DNA of 64,000 nt from Bacillota bacterium (lineage in GTDB: Bacteria; Bacillota; UBA4882; UBA8346): NCBI GenBank assembly GCA_029974635.1, contig JARKQY010000048.1, forward strand, positions 62,001-126,000. The letters run 5' to 3'. Below, piece by piece: positions 1 to 8,216 of this stretch (its first letter is position 1; each line of letters opens with the position of its first letter). Position numbers and translations under genes: made by a program. The notes below the pieces were generated by a model. That model was not told where the DNA came from, did not search any database, and worked only from the letters and a program-made list of their open reading frames with translations.

Positions 1-110
1 TTGAGGTTTAAAACCACGATTCCCAGCAGCGATAACCCGGCGCCGGAGAGCAAGGCTCCCAAAAAGGCTTTTTGAAAGAGCGGGACTTTTAGAAAATCGA
101 TCAGATCCAT
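1..110 (-). CDS. Metal ABC transporter permease, N-terminal fragment (cut by window edge)
   Basis: Reading leftward from an ATG at 110, the translation begins MDLIDFLKVPLFQKAFLGAL and continues LLSGAGLSLLGIVVLNL. This is the usual start of a ZnuB/MntB-type (ABC-3 family) permease: a short amphipathic leader, then the first membrane helix with small-residue packing (GALLSGAG). Only about 36 residues are inside the window. It lies 87 bp downstream of the ATPase gene on the same strand, the expected ATPase-permease order for a zinc or manganese importer. The metal cannot be told from this fragment. The preceding ATPase gene is interrupted, so the transporter may be non-functional. Confidence 0.6.
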   Translation of the reverse strand, partial: MDLIDFLKVPLFQKAFLGALLSGAGLSLLGIVVLNL

Positions 111-197
111 TGGCGTCCAATCCTTATGCTAATTTGCCTTCAAAATAAACATTAATAAGGCGCAATTAGCTCGTACGAGTTGGATTTTGCTTTCACA

Positions 198-890
198 TTA
201 TTGAATGCAACTTGATATTAAACAGCCGTCATCAATCCGGTAAATCCGGTCAGTCATGACCTGTAAATGAACCGGGTCATGGCTGATGACGATCATGGTC
301 AGGTCTTGTTCAGTCCTGATTTTTTGAATAAGTCCAGTGATTTCTTTCCTGGACTCCTGGTCCAAATAAGTCGTCGGTTCATCCAGTAATAGAATCTTGG
401 CTTCCCGGACCAAAGCCCGGGCAATGGCGATTTTTTGCTGCTCGCCGCCGGAGAGGTTCCGGCAATCATTCCCGGCTTTATGGCTCAGTCCGACCTGGCT
501 TAATTTGGTCATGACCGCCTCCCGGTCAGCTTAGTTTGGTTTGCGGGTCAAGCCGAAACTCGTACCCCAACGGCCCATCAAAACGGCATCACCAACGGAG
601 ACCGGCAATTTCCCCGGGATGGTCTGCTGCGGTACATAGCCGATCTGCCGCCGGACCCAGGCCCGGTCTTGGCTGCTTTCCATATCGCGGCCCAAGATCC
701 GGATCTGCCCTTGCATTTTGGCGATTATCCCCAAAATCACCTTAAATAAGGTCGTCTTCCCGGCGCCGTTCGGTCCGGCGATGCCAACGGCTTCCCCTTG
801 TTTCACGGCAAGATTGAGCTTTTTCAAAACCGGCGTGTGCCGGTAGCCGGCGACTAAATCAGTAATTGCGATGATAAGCGCTTGGTCCAT
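198..890 (-). pseudogene. Metal ABC transporter ATP-binding protein (ZnuC/MntA-like), interrupted by an in-frame stop
   Basis: The N-terminal half (531-890) has the Walker A motif GPNGAGKTT and the Q-loop stretch IGYVPQQ. The C-terminal half (198-512) has the signature LSGGEQQKIAIARAL, Walker B ILLLDEPTTYLD and the switch histidine in VISHDP. The two halves are in the same frame (693 bp, 231 codons), separated only by a TAA at 531-533 and six sense codons. A single C-to-T change of a CAA glutamine codon would explain the TAA. The break falls just after the conserved GLTRKPN stretch, so no complete ATPase can be made without readthrough or internal restart. A GGAAGGA ribosome site precedes the ATG. 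Sequencing error is the main alternative. Confidence 0.8.
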
Positions 891-980
891 TTTTTCGGTT
901 CCTTCCGAAACAGGTAGTATGCCGCTTCATTGTCCGTTGTTTCGCAAACCACAAATCCGCCAACAATTGATACTTGATAT

Positions 981-1050
981 TATATTTTTAAAAATCGTGT
1001 TACTATCTTCGCGTCGACAACAATAATTCCTTCTAAAGAATTAAGCTTTT
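981..1050 (-). promoter_or_regulatory. Upstream box shared with the hypA leader; possible metalloregulator site
   Basis: The gap 891-1319 has no gene. Within it, 981-1050 resembles 5436-5503 upstream of hypA: both carry (plus strand) TTTTTAAAAATCGTGTTA, then TAT.TTCGC, then a TAATTCCTTC box followed by an A-rich AATTTAAG or AATTAAG stretch. Here the GTGTTAC at 997-1003 equals the half-site of the nikMN operator, but no good second half follows at 13 nt. Inference: both leaders respond to the same metal-linked regulator. Confidence 0.4.
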
Positions 1051-1131
1051 TTTATGAAATTTTATTATAACCACGTCTCTTCTTTTCTTGATGAAATAGC
1101 ACGTATCTATTTTTTATACAGATAAATAATA

Positions 1132-1248
1132 ACCCGGAATATCCGGGTCAAAATTATAGTCCCAATAGCAGATTTGTGGATTAAGACCTTTTTACATTTA
1201 ATTAGAAGGAATCGGGTTGATGCATGTACACCCGGTCACGATGACCGG
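1132..1248. terminator. Two hairpins downstream of the alcohol dehydrogenase gene
   Basis: ACCCGGA (1132-1138) pairs with TCCGGGT (1142-1148) across a 3-nt loop. CCGGTCA (1232-1238) pairs perfectly with TGACCGG (1242-1248). Both lie in the 430-bp gap after the leftward dehydrogenase gene. Neither has a strong U-tract, so their role as terminators is a guess. Confidence 0.35.
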
Positions 1249-1319
1249 CACTGCATAGTTGATTACCCCAACTCCATGCTTCTTATGATAACCGTCGTCC
1301 CTATCGTGTATCGCACGTC

Positions 1320-2498
1320 TTACTTGGCCAGCTTATAGATTTCAAGCACATCCTGCCAGTACAGTTTCTTTAATCCGCCAATGGGATGCTCGGCGCCATA
1401 CGCTGCACCGGTTGCCTTTTTGGCCATCAGCTCCAGCTTGCTTTCATTGATCCCAAGTTCGGACAGAGTCGCAGGGAGTCCCAGTTTTTTGAAAAACTGC
1501 CGCAGACGCGCAATGCCCTCCAGCACGATGGCGTCGGGGGCGCGATAGCTGCCTGCCACCCCCATGATATTCACTGCAAACTGCACGAACATATTGATGT
1601 TAGCCTGATAGACATACTGCATCCAGGCGGGAGTCAATACAGCCAGTCCCGCCCCATGCGCTACATCATAAATGGCGCTAAGTTCATGCTCCATGCCATG
1701 GCAAGCCCAGTCCTGCGCGCGGCCAAGTCCTAGTATATCATTATGGGCAACGGTACCACCGAATCCAACCTGGCACCAGGCATCGTAATTGTGAGGATCC
1801 CCGGAAACAAGCAATGCATTTTTCATAATGGTTTTCAAAGTCGTTTCACACAGGCCGTCCGTCAAATCGGTCTGAAGGGTGTTGGTGAAATACCGCTCAA
1901 AAATATGGCTCATCATATCCGCCACACCATTGGCGATTTGATCCTTGGGAAGGGTAAAAAATAATTCCGGATTCATGATACTGAGCAGCGGACGCAAAAG
2001 AGGGCTTCCATATCCCAGCTTCATCTGCTTTGCTTCATTCGTGATAACGCTGCTATTGCTGGACTCGCTGCCTGCCGCCGGAATCGTCAGAATCGTGGCA
2101 ACCGGCAACGCTGCCGTGATCGGCTTTCCCTGCTCATAAATCTCCCAAACATCGCCTGCATAGTAAACACCCATGGCAATGGCTTTGGCCGAGTCGATGA
2201 CACTGCCGCCGCCCACGGCAAGAATCAGATCCACGCCTTCCCTTTTACAAAGGGCAATGCCTTCATGGACCAGGGATAAGCGCGGATTGGGAACCACGCC
2301 CCCCAGCTCGATAAAATCCAACTTGCTTTGATTCAAGGAAGCAATGACCGCATCATACAGGCCGCTTTTTTTGATGCTGCTTCCGCCATAGTGCAACAGC
2401 ACCTTAACGGCATGGGGCTTGATCAGGGGGCCGATCTCCCTGTGGCTATCCCTGCCGAAGATAATACGCGTAGGGTTGTGAAAATCAAAATTCAACAT
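1320..2498 (-). CDS. Iron-containing alcohol dehydrogenase (YqhD/BdhA type)
   Basis: A 392-residue protein of full length for group III iron-dependent alcohol dehydrogenases that reduce aldehydes with NADPH. The nucleotide-binding GGGSVIDSAKAIA lies near residue 97. The metal ligands are an Asp and His in VADMMSHIFE and two histidines in DWACHGMEHELSAIYDVAHG. The pattern is closest to YqhD and clostridial butanol dehydrogenases, which detoxify reactive aldehydes. It follows the aldo/keto reductase by 15 bp on the same strand with a good ribosome site (AAAGGAGCC), so the two form an operon divergent from a MerR regulator. Together they look like an aldehyde or electrophile response unit. Substrate is not deducible. 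Confidence 0.9.
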   Translation of the reverse strand: MLNFDFHNPTRIIFGRDSHREIGPLIKPHAVKVLLHYGGSSIKKSGLYDAVIASLNQSKLDFIELGGVVPNPRLSLVHEGIALCKREGVDLILAVGGGSVIDSAKAIAMGVYYAGDVWEIYEQGKPITAALPVATILTIPAAGSESSNSSVITNEAKQMKLGYGSPLLRPLLSIMNPELFFTLPKDQIANGVADMMSHIFERYFTNTLQTDLTDGLCETTLKTIMKNALLVSGDPHNYDAWCQVGFGGTVAHNDILGLGRAQDWACHGMEHELSAIYDVAHGAGLAVLTPAWMQYVYQANINMFVQFAVNIMGVAGSYRAPDAIVLEGIARLRQFFKKLGLPATLSELGINESKLELMAKKATGAAYGAEHPIGGLKKLYWQDVLEIYKLAK

Positions 2499-2513
2499 GA
2501 CTTGGCTCCTTTC

Positions 2514-3365
2514 TTAAAATGAGATCGTGTCGGGATCCGCGGAATATCCGCAGCATCCTTTTAAATCCGCGATAGCCTGTACATCCTGCGCTGAAAGCTC
2601 AAAATCGAAAACAGCGGCGTTTTCCCGGATGCGCTCTTTGGTTACGGACTTGGGCAGCGGCAGAAAGCCCATCTGCAGGCTCCAGCGGATACAGATCTGG
2701 GCAATGGTTTTGCCGTATTTTTCTGCCAGGGCTTGCATTTCCGGTACTCTAAAGATCAAGCCCGTCCCTAGCGGGCTGTATGCTTCCAGCAAAATATTAT
2801 GGGTTTTGCAATAAGCTACCACCTCAGCCTGGGTATCTCCAGGACAAAGCCGGATCTGATTGACCATAGGCGCAATCGTGGCTGTTTTCATGAGTTCGCC
2901 GATATGATGGAGATGGAAATTGCTGATGCCGATAGAACGGATGCGTCCGGCGGCGTATAATTCCTCAAAAGCCTTCCAGGTGCCTGCATTGGCTTCCCGC
3001 CAGCGGTCTCGGTACTTGATAGGATTGGGCCAATGGATCAGGTATAAATCAAGGTAATCCATATCCAGATTCTTCATGGTCCCCTCAAAAGCCGCCAATG
3101 TTTCCTCGTAACCGTGCGCTGTATTTTGCAGCTTACTGGTGATGAAAACCTCTTTCCTGGCAATACCGCTTTGCTTTACCGCAATGCCGACGCTTGCCTC
3201 GTTGCCATAACCCGCGGCAGTATCAATATGGCGATATCCCAGTGCCAGGGCTTCCTTTACCGCCGACACAGCAACGGCTCCGTTTGGCGTCTGCCAGGTA
3301 CCCAGGCCGATGCATGGAATTTGTACTCCGTTCGGTAATAGATAACCATCGGTCAATGATTTCAA
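2514..3365 (-). CDS. Aldo/keto reductase (AKR5-like)
   Basis: NADPH-dependent (alpha/beta)8-barrel carbonyl reductase. The catalytic tetrad is visible: Asp and Tyr in HIDTAAGYGNE, Lys in ITSKLQ and His in LIHWPNP. The nucleotide-binding loop PLPKSVTKERIREN lies near the C-terminus. The start is set at a TTG (3363-3365) because a GAGGAGGG ribosome site lies 7 nt upstream. An upstream ATG at 3404 would add 13 residues and has no ribosome site. First gene of an operon with the iron alcohol dehydrogenase, divergent from merR-type 3484, whose product probably controls it. Confidence 0.88.
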   Translation of the reverse strand: MKSLTDGYLLPNGVQIPCIGLGTWQTPNGAVAVSAVKEALALGYRHIDTAAGYGNEASVGIAVKQSGIARKEVFITSKLQNTAHGYEETLAAFEGTMKNLDMDYLDLYLIHWPNPIKYRDRWREANAGTWKAFEELYAAGRIRSIGISNFHLHHIGELMKTATIAPMVNQIRLCPGDTQAEVVAYCKTHNILLEAYSPLGTGLIFRVPEMQALAEKYGKTIAQICIRWSLQMGFLPLPKSVTKERIRENAAVFDFELSAQDVQAIADLKGCCGYSADPDTISF

Positions 3366-3392
3366 TTGGATTCCCTCCTCAATATACCCTTG

Positions 3393-3450
3393 ATGATATA
3401 TCATAATATAAAGTATAATAAAATTGTAAACCTTAACGTTAACTTTAGGT
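3393..3450 (-). promoter_or_regulatory. MerR-type operator and promoter of the AKR-ADH operon
   Basis: A near-perfect 21-bp inverted repeat occupies 3430-3450, built of ACCTTAAC and GTTAACTTTAGGT around its centre. Reading leftward, a TTTACA-like -35 is followed after 16 nt by TATTAT. MerR-family activators normally bind such dyads within or beside an unusually spaced promoter. The dyad lies between the divergent regulator gene and its presumed target. Confidence 0.55.
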
Positions 3451-3483
3451 CAATAGGAAATTGAAAAATTCGAGGAGAAATTC

Positions 3484-3864
3484 ATGGACTATTCCATTAA
3501 GCAAATATCGGAAAAAACCAATTTAAAAGCGCATGTTTTGCGTTATTATGAAAAGGAAGGCTTACTGCCCTTTATAAACCGGAGCGCAAGCGGAATCCGC
3601 CGTTATTCGGAAAGCGATTTGGAATGGCTCGGATTGATTTGCTGCCTCAAAAATACCGGCATGTCCATCAAGCAGATCAAGGATTTTGTGGAACTGAGTA
3701 TGCGTGGCGGAGAAACGTTAAAACAACGGTGCGATATGCTGATCGAACACCAGAAAAATGTTGAATCCCAAATCGCGGAGATGCAAAAGCATTTGCAAAA
3801 GGTTGCCCACAAGATAAAATATTTCACAGCGCAATATGAAAAATATCTTGCGGATAAATCCTGA
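3484..3864 (+). CDS. MerR family transcriptional regulator
   Basis: A 126-residue MerR protein. Winged helix-turn-helix at residues 3-40 (IKQISEKTNLKAHVLRYYEK then a wing with GIRRYSESDLEWL), followed by the MerR linker (CCLKNTGMSIKQIKDFVELS) and a C-terminal dimerisation coiled coil (roughly 75-120). No metal-binding cysteine cluster is seen at the C-terminus, so it is nearer the AdhR/NmlR group that senses aldehydes or electrophiles. The Cys-Cys pair at residues 53-54 could be redox-active, but this is speculative. ATG preceded by GAGGAGA. Divergent from the AKR-ADH operon across a short region with a dyad operator. Confidence 0.88.
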   Translation: MDYSIKQISEKTNLKAHVLRYYEKEGLLPFINRSASGIRRYSESDLEWLGLICCLKNTGMSIKQIKDFVELSMRGGETLKQRCDMLIEHQKNVESQIAEMQKHLQKVAHKIKYFTAQYEKYLADKS

Positions 3865-3962
3865 TGCTTCTGAAGCGACATCCTAAATATGCGGCAGAGA
3901 GAAAGCTTTGATACTTGTGAAAAAAAGGCAATCGATGATACTGCAGTATCTCTTTGAAAAAA

Positions 3963-4976
3963 TCAGGGCTTGATTGCCAAAAGGAAAAACTCTTTTTCGG
4001 TATCAATGGTTTCCTGGATGATAAACCCAATCTCTTGCAGAAGTAAAACCAATGTTTGCATATCATCCAGAATATCCGTCCGGATTATTTCATGAGATAA
4101 AGAAGCATGGACTGAGTTTATCTTCTCCCGGCCCGTGAAGTGATGAATGCTTAATTCGCCGCCGGTTTTCAACACCCGGTACATTTCCGCCAGAGCTTTG
4201 GGCTTATCGCCAAAATGGGGAAAAACGCTGTTACAGACAGCCACATCCACCGATTCAGCGGGGATATCCAGGCAATGAACATCATTATGCAGAATTTCGA
4301 GCCTGGTATGATAAATCGTTTGAAATTTATCCGCCAGTCGTCCCAGCATCTTTTTCGATAGATCCATGGCGATAACTTTGGCGGGATCATACTTCATAAG
4401 ATAAGGAACCAGAAGGCCCGTACCGGCTCCCACATCTAAAACCACGTTCCCGGTAGAAATATTTAGCCGGTCCAGAAACTTTTTAATCATGTCATCTGAT
4501 GGAGCCGGGCTTATTTCATCCCATTTCGCCGCCAGATTGTCAAAAAAATCAGCTCTCCCGTGGTCAAACTGTTGAATATGCATCATCCATCTCTCCAATA
4601 AATTATTTTTGCGGGTGAAAAAGTGTAACAATTTATAAAACCAACGATTCACATACATTAAAAAAACTGTTGCATTGATGAGAAAAGAATTCATACTTAA
4701 ATTGAAGGTATCGGCAAAATTTTTCATATGAAACAATTCATCGCGAACTTTTTGCTCCTCAAGCAGCCGCTTTTCCAATTGGCATTTTTCCAGAGAATCC
4801 AAATCGTCATTCAATAGATTCGCTTCAAGCTGTTGAACGATATTTTCCGCCGCATAATATCCATTCTCAATTTCATGCAGCATTTCCGTAATGGCGATAA
4901 ATATCTTCAATACCATCCGAATTGAAAAGTTTGATTCGGATAATTCAGCCAAGGTGTCGCGCTGATTTTGACACAT
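3963..4976 (-). CDS. Class I SAM-dependent methyltransferase with a helical N-terminal domain
   Basis: 337 residues. The C-terminal part (about 150-337) is a Rossmann methyltransferase: motif I VLDVGAGTGLLVP, acidic residue in VIAMDLSKKML, motif IV-like VDVAVCNSVFPHFGD and post-motif YRVLKTGGELSIHHF. The first ~140 residues form a predicted alpha-helical domain with charged heptads and a hydrophobic stretch (FLINATVFLMYVNRWFY), of no family I can name. It lies about 100 bp downstream of hypA on the same strand and may be cotranscribed, which hints at a link to nickel or hydrogenase metabolism, but that is inference. The methyl acceptor is unknown. Confidence 0.75.
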   Translation of the reverse strand: MCQNQRDTLAELSESNFSIRMVLKIFIAITEMLHEIENGYYAAENIVQQLEANLLNDDLDSLEKCQLEKRLLEEQKVRDELFHMKNFADTFNLSMNSFLINATVFLMYVNRWFYKLLHFFTRKNNLLERWMMHIQQFDHGRADFFDNLAAKWDEISPAPSDDMIKKFLDRLNISTGNVVLDVGAGTGLLVPYLMKYDPAKVIAMDLSKKMLGRLADKFQTIYHTRLEILHNDVHCLDIPAESVDVAVCNSVFPHFGDKPKALAEMYRVLKTGGELSIHHFTGREKINSVHASLSHEIIRTDILDDMQTLVLLLQEIGFIIQETIDTEKEFFLLAIKP

Positions 4977-5073
4977 AGTTCGCTCTCTTCACCAAAATCC
5001 GTCAGTTTTTGACGGAGTTATCAAGCTATTGGTTCATCGATAATTATTCAATATTTAACTTGAAATCAGATTT

Positions 5074-5400
5074 TTACGTTACCGCTACGACCACCGCATC
5101 CAGTCCATTGGTTATCTTGATGCTTTTGCCGCCACAAAACGGACAAACATACTCCTGACCGATATTTTTCTGGCATTGCCGGCAAACCGCCTCCGGTAAA
5201 ATAGTTGCAAATTCGAAATGAATATTATCGATTCCCAAATGTCCCGCCACATGTTTTAATTGCTCTTCGAGCGCTTGCGGGGACAGTCCTGTTAACGCCC
5301 CAACTCCGATTTCAATCTTCGTGATATTTGCTACACCTTTCTCTTCCGCCAGCGCCAAAGCTTGGCGCATCAGCCGATCGGCCTCCCCATGTTCATGCAT
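5074..5400 (-). CDS. hypA: Hydrogenase/urease nickel incorporation protein HypA
   Basis: 108 residues, standard length for HypA, the metallochaperone that with HypB delivers nickel to [NiFe]-hydrogenase. The N-terminal MHEHGEAD carries the His2-Glu3 nickel site. The zinc ribbon is C73-x2-C76 and C86-x2-C89 (VCRQCQ ... YVCPFCGG). ATG preceded by AAAGGAGAAT. No hydrogenase or hypB is in this window, so its client is elsewhere. It stands beside nikR and a nickel permease, and its leader shares a conserved box with the leader of the metal ABC operon. Confidence 0.93.
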   Translation of the reverse strand: MHEHGEADRLMRQALALAEEKGVANITKIEIGVGALTGLSPQALEEQLKHVAGHLGIDNIHFEFATILPEAVCRQCQKNIGQEYVCPFCGGKSIKITNGLDAVVVAVT

Positions 5401-5435
5401 TTTTTATTCTCCTTTGAAGGTGTTTTATTGTTGTT

Positions 5436-5503
5436 ATTTTTTTAAAAATCGTGTTATTATTTCGCTGCAAAAACCTTAATTCCTTCCAAAAAATTTAAGG
5501 TTC
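5436..5503 (-). promoter_or_regulatory. hypA leader box resembling the metal ABC leader
   Basis: Contains TTTTTAAAAATCGTGTTATTAT and a downstream TTAATTCCTTCC box matching 981-1050 in order and spacing. GTGTTAT at 5451-5457 is one base from the NikR half-site GTGTTAC seen intact at the nikMN operator. A second half-site is not convincing. Likely a shared promoter or regulator element. Confidence 0.4.
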
Positions 5504-5610
5504 TAGAAAACAAATTTCGATGAAGTTTTACAGGTACTTGTTTCAGGTGAGAATAAAAGAATTGATAATTTTTATTCCGATGAAAATAGTTTATAATTAG
5601 CATTATTAGA

Positions 5611-5674
5611 AGTTATGTGAAGAAGGTTTCTTTCAGTAAAACAAAATTTATTCACCTTGTTGTTTCACATAACT
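5611..5674 (+). promoter_or_regulatory. Long inverted repeat in the leader of the SDR-nikR operon
   Basis: AGTTATGTGAA (5611-5621) and TTCACATAACT (5664-5674) are perfect 11-bp inverted copies 42 nt apart. Inside them AAGGT and ACCTT can also pair, so the transcript could fold into one long hairpin. A TATAAT at 5592-5597 lies just upstream. The SDR start is 80 bp downstream. This could be a regulator dyad or an RNA leader structure. Confidence 0.45.
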
Positions 5675-5754
5675 GCTTAGGAAGAAGTGGGCACTTTTTG
5701 TTAAGAATAGAGTTTATCCCACTGCTTGAATTGTTTTCAAAGGGAGAAATTTTA

Positions 5755-6495
5755 ATGAAAAATCCGGCAACAGCCATCATTACCGGCGCTTCAAGAGGAA
5801 TTGGCAATGCAACGGCGAAATTATTTGCTGCCGCAGGGTATAATGTGCTAATCAATTATCATCGCTCCGGAGACGCGGCGGCTGAGTTAGCGGCCGAACT
5901 AAAGAATAATGGCAATTCGGCCGCTATATTTAAAGCCGACGTTACCCAAAGGGACGAACTAGATTCAATGGTCGATTTTTGCATTGCTACCTTCGGAAGC
6001 CTCGATGTGCTGATAAACAATGCCGGAATCGCTGCATCGAAATTGTTTGTGGATATATCGGAGGCTGAATGGGATCAAATACTGAATGTCAATCTAAAAG
6101 GGGTATTTAATTGTTCCCAAGCAGTCTTAAGGTATATGCTGCCGGTGAAGAAGGGCAAAATCATTAATATCGCTTCAATTTGGGGGATAGTGGGGGCCGC
6201 TTGCGAAGTCCACTATTCAGCCGCCAAAGCGGGGGTTATCGGATTCACCAAGGCGCTGGCCAAAGAATTGGGGCCGTCAAATATCCAGGTTAACTGCATC
6301 GCTCCCGGAGTTATCCAAACAGAGATGCTGAATTCATTGAGCCAAGTGGAACTTGAAGCATTACAGTCACAGACTCCCCTGGGAAAACTGGGGACTCCAT
6401 CGGATATAGCCGCTTGCGCCCTGTTTTTAGCCTCCAATGCGGCGGATTTTTTCACCGGACAAGTGATCAGTCCCAATGGCGGATTTGTGATTTAA
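5755..6495 (+). CDS. Short-chain dehydrogenase/reductase (FabG-like)
   Basis: 246-residue classical SDR. The cofactor loop [10 protein letters not shown] is at residues 10-20, the structural NNAGIA near 90, and the catalytic Ser and YxxxK are in [22 protein letters not shown]. Downstream are [13 protein letters not shown] and the C-terminal [12 protein letters not shown] typical of 3-oxoacyl-ACP reductases and related sugar or alcohol dehydrogenases. The open frame extends upstream, but the ATG at 5755 has a GGGAGA ribosome site and gives the normal N-terminus. It lies 20 bp upstream of nikR in the same direction, so it is probably cotranscribed with it. Its substrate is unknown; a true fatty-acid role is unlikely away from fab genes. 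Confidence 0.85.
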   Translation: MKNPATAIITGASRGIGNATAKLFAAAGYNVLINYHRSGDAAAELAAELKNNGNSAAIFKADVTQRDELDSMVDFCIATFGSLDVLINNAGIAASKLFVDISEAEWDQILNVNLKGVFNCSQAVLRYMLPVKKGKIINIASIWGIVGAACEVHYSAAKAGVIGFTKALAKELGPSNIQVNCIAPGVIQTEMLNSLSQVELEALQSQTPLGKLGTPSDIAACALFLASNAADFFTGQVISPNGGFVI

Positions 6496-6515
6496 ACATT
6501 CTAAGGAGGATTACT

Positions 6516-6935
6516 ATGGATTCAGGATTACAACGGTTTGGAGTATCTATCGATCCCACCCTGCTGGTTCAATTTGACCGCTTAATCGAGTCTAAAGGAT
6601 ATACCAACCGTTCCGAGGCAATCCGGGATCTAATCCGGGATTACCTGGTGGAAGAGGAATGGCGGCATGAGGCCGGCCAAGCGGTGGGAACCATTACCCT
6701 GGTATACAACCACCACCTCCGGGAAATGGCCGATAAATTAACAGATCTGCAGCACCAGTTTCACGAACAAATCGTTTCCGTGCTCCATGTCCATCTGGAT
6801 GCCCATAATTGCCTGGAGGTTTTGGTAGTCAAGGGGAATAAGCCCGATATTCAAATGATCGCCGGGCGTTTAAACAGCACCAAGGGAGTTAAACACTGCA
6901 AACTGGTGACGACCACCACCGGCAGCAATTTATAG
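6516..6935 (+). CDS. nikR: Nickel-responsive regulator NikR
   Basis: 139 residues: N-terminal ribbon-helix-helix ([20 protein letters not shown] then [19 protein letters not shown]) and C-terminal ACT-like nickel domain. The four square-planar nickel ligands of NikR are present at H80, H91, H93 and C99 ([13 protein letters not shown]), offset by four from the E. coli numbering. Start at the ATG after CTAAGGAGGATTACT; the longer frame upstream is not real. With nickel it should repress nickel uptake. A NikR-type operator sits at the promoter of the convergent nikMN gene. Confidence 0.93.
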   Translation: MDSGLQRFGVSIDPTLLVQFDRLIESKGYTNRSEAIRDLIRDYLVEEEWRHEAGQAVGTITLVYNHHLREMADKLTDLQHQFHEQIVSVLHVHLDAHNCLEVLVVKGNKPDIQMIAGRLNSTKGVKHCKLVTTTTGSNL

Positions 6936-6996
6936 CCTTATTTGGGCCGCAAACCGGACATCCTTGCCATACCATTTTTTGCCGAACCATGATAAA

Positions 6997-7023
6997 GAGG
7001 CTGTCCCCAATTAGAACAGCCTC
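6997..7023. terminator. Bidirectional terminator between nikR and nikMN
   Basis: GAGGCTGT (6997-7004) pairs perfectly with ACAGCCTC (7016-7023) over an 11-nt loop, between two convergent genes. The downstream plus-strand sequence is T-rich (AATTTTCTTTAT). Confidence 0.65.
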
Positions 7024-7074
7024 CGATAATTTTCTTTATATAACCCGGAATGGCATTTCAACTATGTTTATATC

Positions 7075-8121
7075 TCAAACCGCTTTTGTTTTTGGTTTTT
7101 TAATAAGCCACAATAGCAGGCCGATAATTCCGGCAACCAACAAGGTAATCCCGCCGCCGACCAGTCCGGAAACAGTCGTACCGGCATTTACATCAGGCCA
7201 GGCAGGGGTTGCGGAGTTTTCACCGGCCACCGCGTCTTCGCCCTGCTTAAAACCATAGTCCGGCAAAAACGCGATTTTTTCCTGGATTGTTGCCAAAGCC
7301 TGATGAATCCCACCTCCGGCTTCGATCTCCTCTTTTCCGGAAGTATGGAACAGCGACCATTCCAGACCATCCGGGTAGGCGGAAGCAAACCAGGAAAGCG
7401 CTCCGCCGGTAAGAACCGCCGCAATTCCCAACCCGATTAAAACTTTTTTCACGGAAACACTGCCAATGGGTTTGGCGGATATTACGCTCTCCAAAATTTC
7501 CGGCCGGGCTTTCCAAACAAAACCAACCACCGCCGCAGTAACCAATCCTTCAACAATCCCGATGGCCAGGTGAATCGGCTGCATTAACAGGACGAATGTT
7601 GTAAACGGCAACTCGGAAATGCCGGAGAATAATGTCTCTACGACAACACCGAAAGCTCCCAGTTGCAATCCGATAGCCGCCGCCAATATCCCGCCCCATA
7701 AAATCCGGCTCTGATTGGTCTTATTTCCGGCTATTTTCTTATAAACCAACGGATAAGTAATGAAACAAGTAAAAAAAGCCATATTAAAGACATTACAACC
7801 TAAAGCCAGCAGTCCGCCGTCACCGAAAAAAAGCGCTTGAACCGCCAGGATGGAAAACATCGTTAAAAAAGCGGCATGCGGCCCCAGTAGAATGGAGAGA
7901 ATCAAGGCTCCTCCCAAATGTCCGCTGGATCCGGTTCCCGGAATCGCAAAATTGATCATTTGCGCCGCAAAAATAAAAGCGCCCAATACGCCCATTAAAG
8001 GTATTTTCTTCTCATCCAGATCTTTCTGGACCTTTTTCGCCGAATAAATAGCTATTCCCGCCGAAGCCGCCCACATGGCCCCACCGACAGCCGGGGAAAT
8101 CAGGGCATCCGCCATATGCAT
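7075..8121 (-). CDS. Nickel ECF transporter substrate-specific component, NikM-NikN (CbiM/CbiN-like) fusion
   Basis: 348 residues. Residues 1-~215 are the CbiM/NikM S-component with several membrane helices. Residues ~220-348 carry a CbiN/NikN-like part with PDGLEWS, an extracytoplasmic loop and a final helix before KKPKTKAV. I place the start at ATG 8121, not the GTG at 8130, because AAGGAGTG lies 9 nt away and because it yields MHMADALISP: the amino-terminal Met1-His2 is the metal ligand in this family. No CbiQ or CbiO follows, so it must use energising subunits encoded elsewhere or act alone. Nickel specificity is supported by the neighbouring nikR and hypA. Confidence 0.88.
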   Translation of the reverse strand: MHMADALISPAVGGAMWAASAGIAIYSAKKVQKDLDEKKIPLMGVLGAFIFAAQMINFAIPGTGSSGHLGGALILSILLGPHAAFLTMFSILAVQALFFGDGGLLALGCNVFNMAFFTCFITYPLVYKKIAGNKTNQSRILWGGILAAAIGLQLGAFGVVVETLFSGISELPFTTFVLLMQPIHLAIGIVEGLVTAAVVGFVWKARPEILESVISAKPIGSVSVKKVLIGLGIAAVLTGGALSWFASAYPDGLEWSLFHTSGKEEIEAGGGIHQALATIQEKIAFLPDYGFKQGEDAVAGENSATPAWPDVNAGTTVSGLVGGGITLLVAGIIGLLLWLIKKPKTKAV

Positions 8122-8147
8122 CAAAATCACTCCTTCATATATAAATA

Positions 8148-8190
8148 GTGTTACTGCTTTTAAAAGCGTAACACTATTTTAAAAAATCGT
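8148..8190 (-). promoter_or_regulatory. nikMN promoter with NikR-type operator
   Basis: GTGTTAC (8148-8154) and GTAACAC (8168-8174) are perfect inverted half-sites 13 nt apart. Reading leftward, TTGACG (8185-8190) and a weak TACGCT 17 nt later form a promoter whose -10 region is covered by the operator. The layout predicts nickel-dependent repression. GTGTTAC-type half-sites are known for some NikR proteins outside enterobacteria. Confidence 0.72.
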
Positions 8191-8216
8191 CAATAGCATA
8201 TTAAAATAAACTGATA

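Noticed and set aside
5617..5754. Longer N-terminus of the SDR
   Set aside because: The extra 46 residues precede the normal SDR start, cover the leader inverted repeat and lack a ribosome site.
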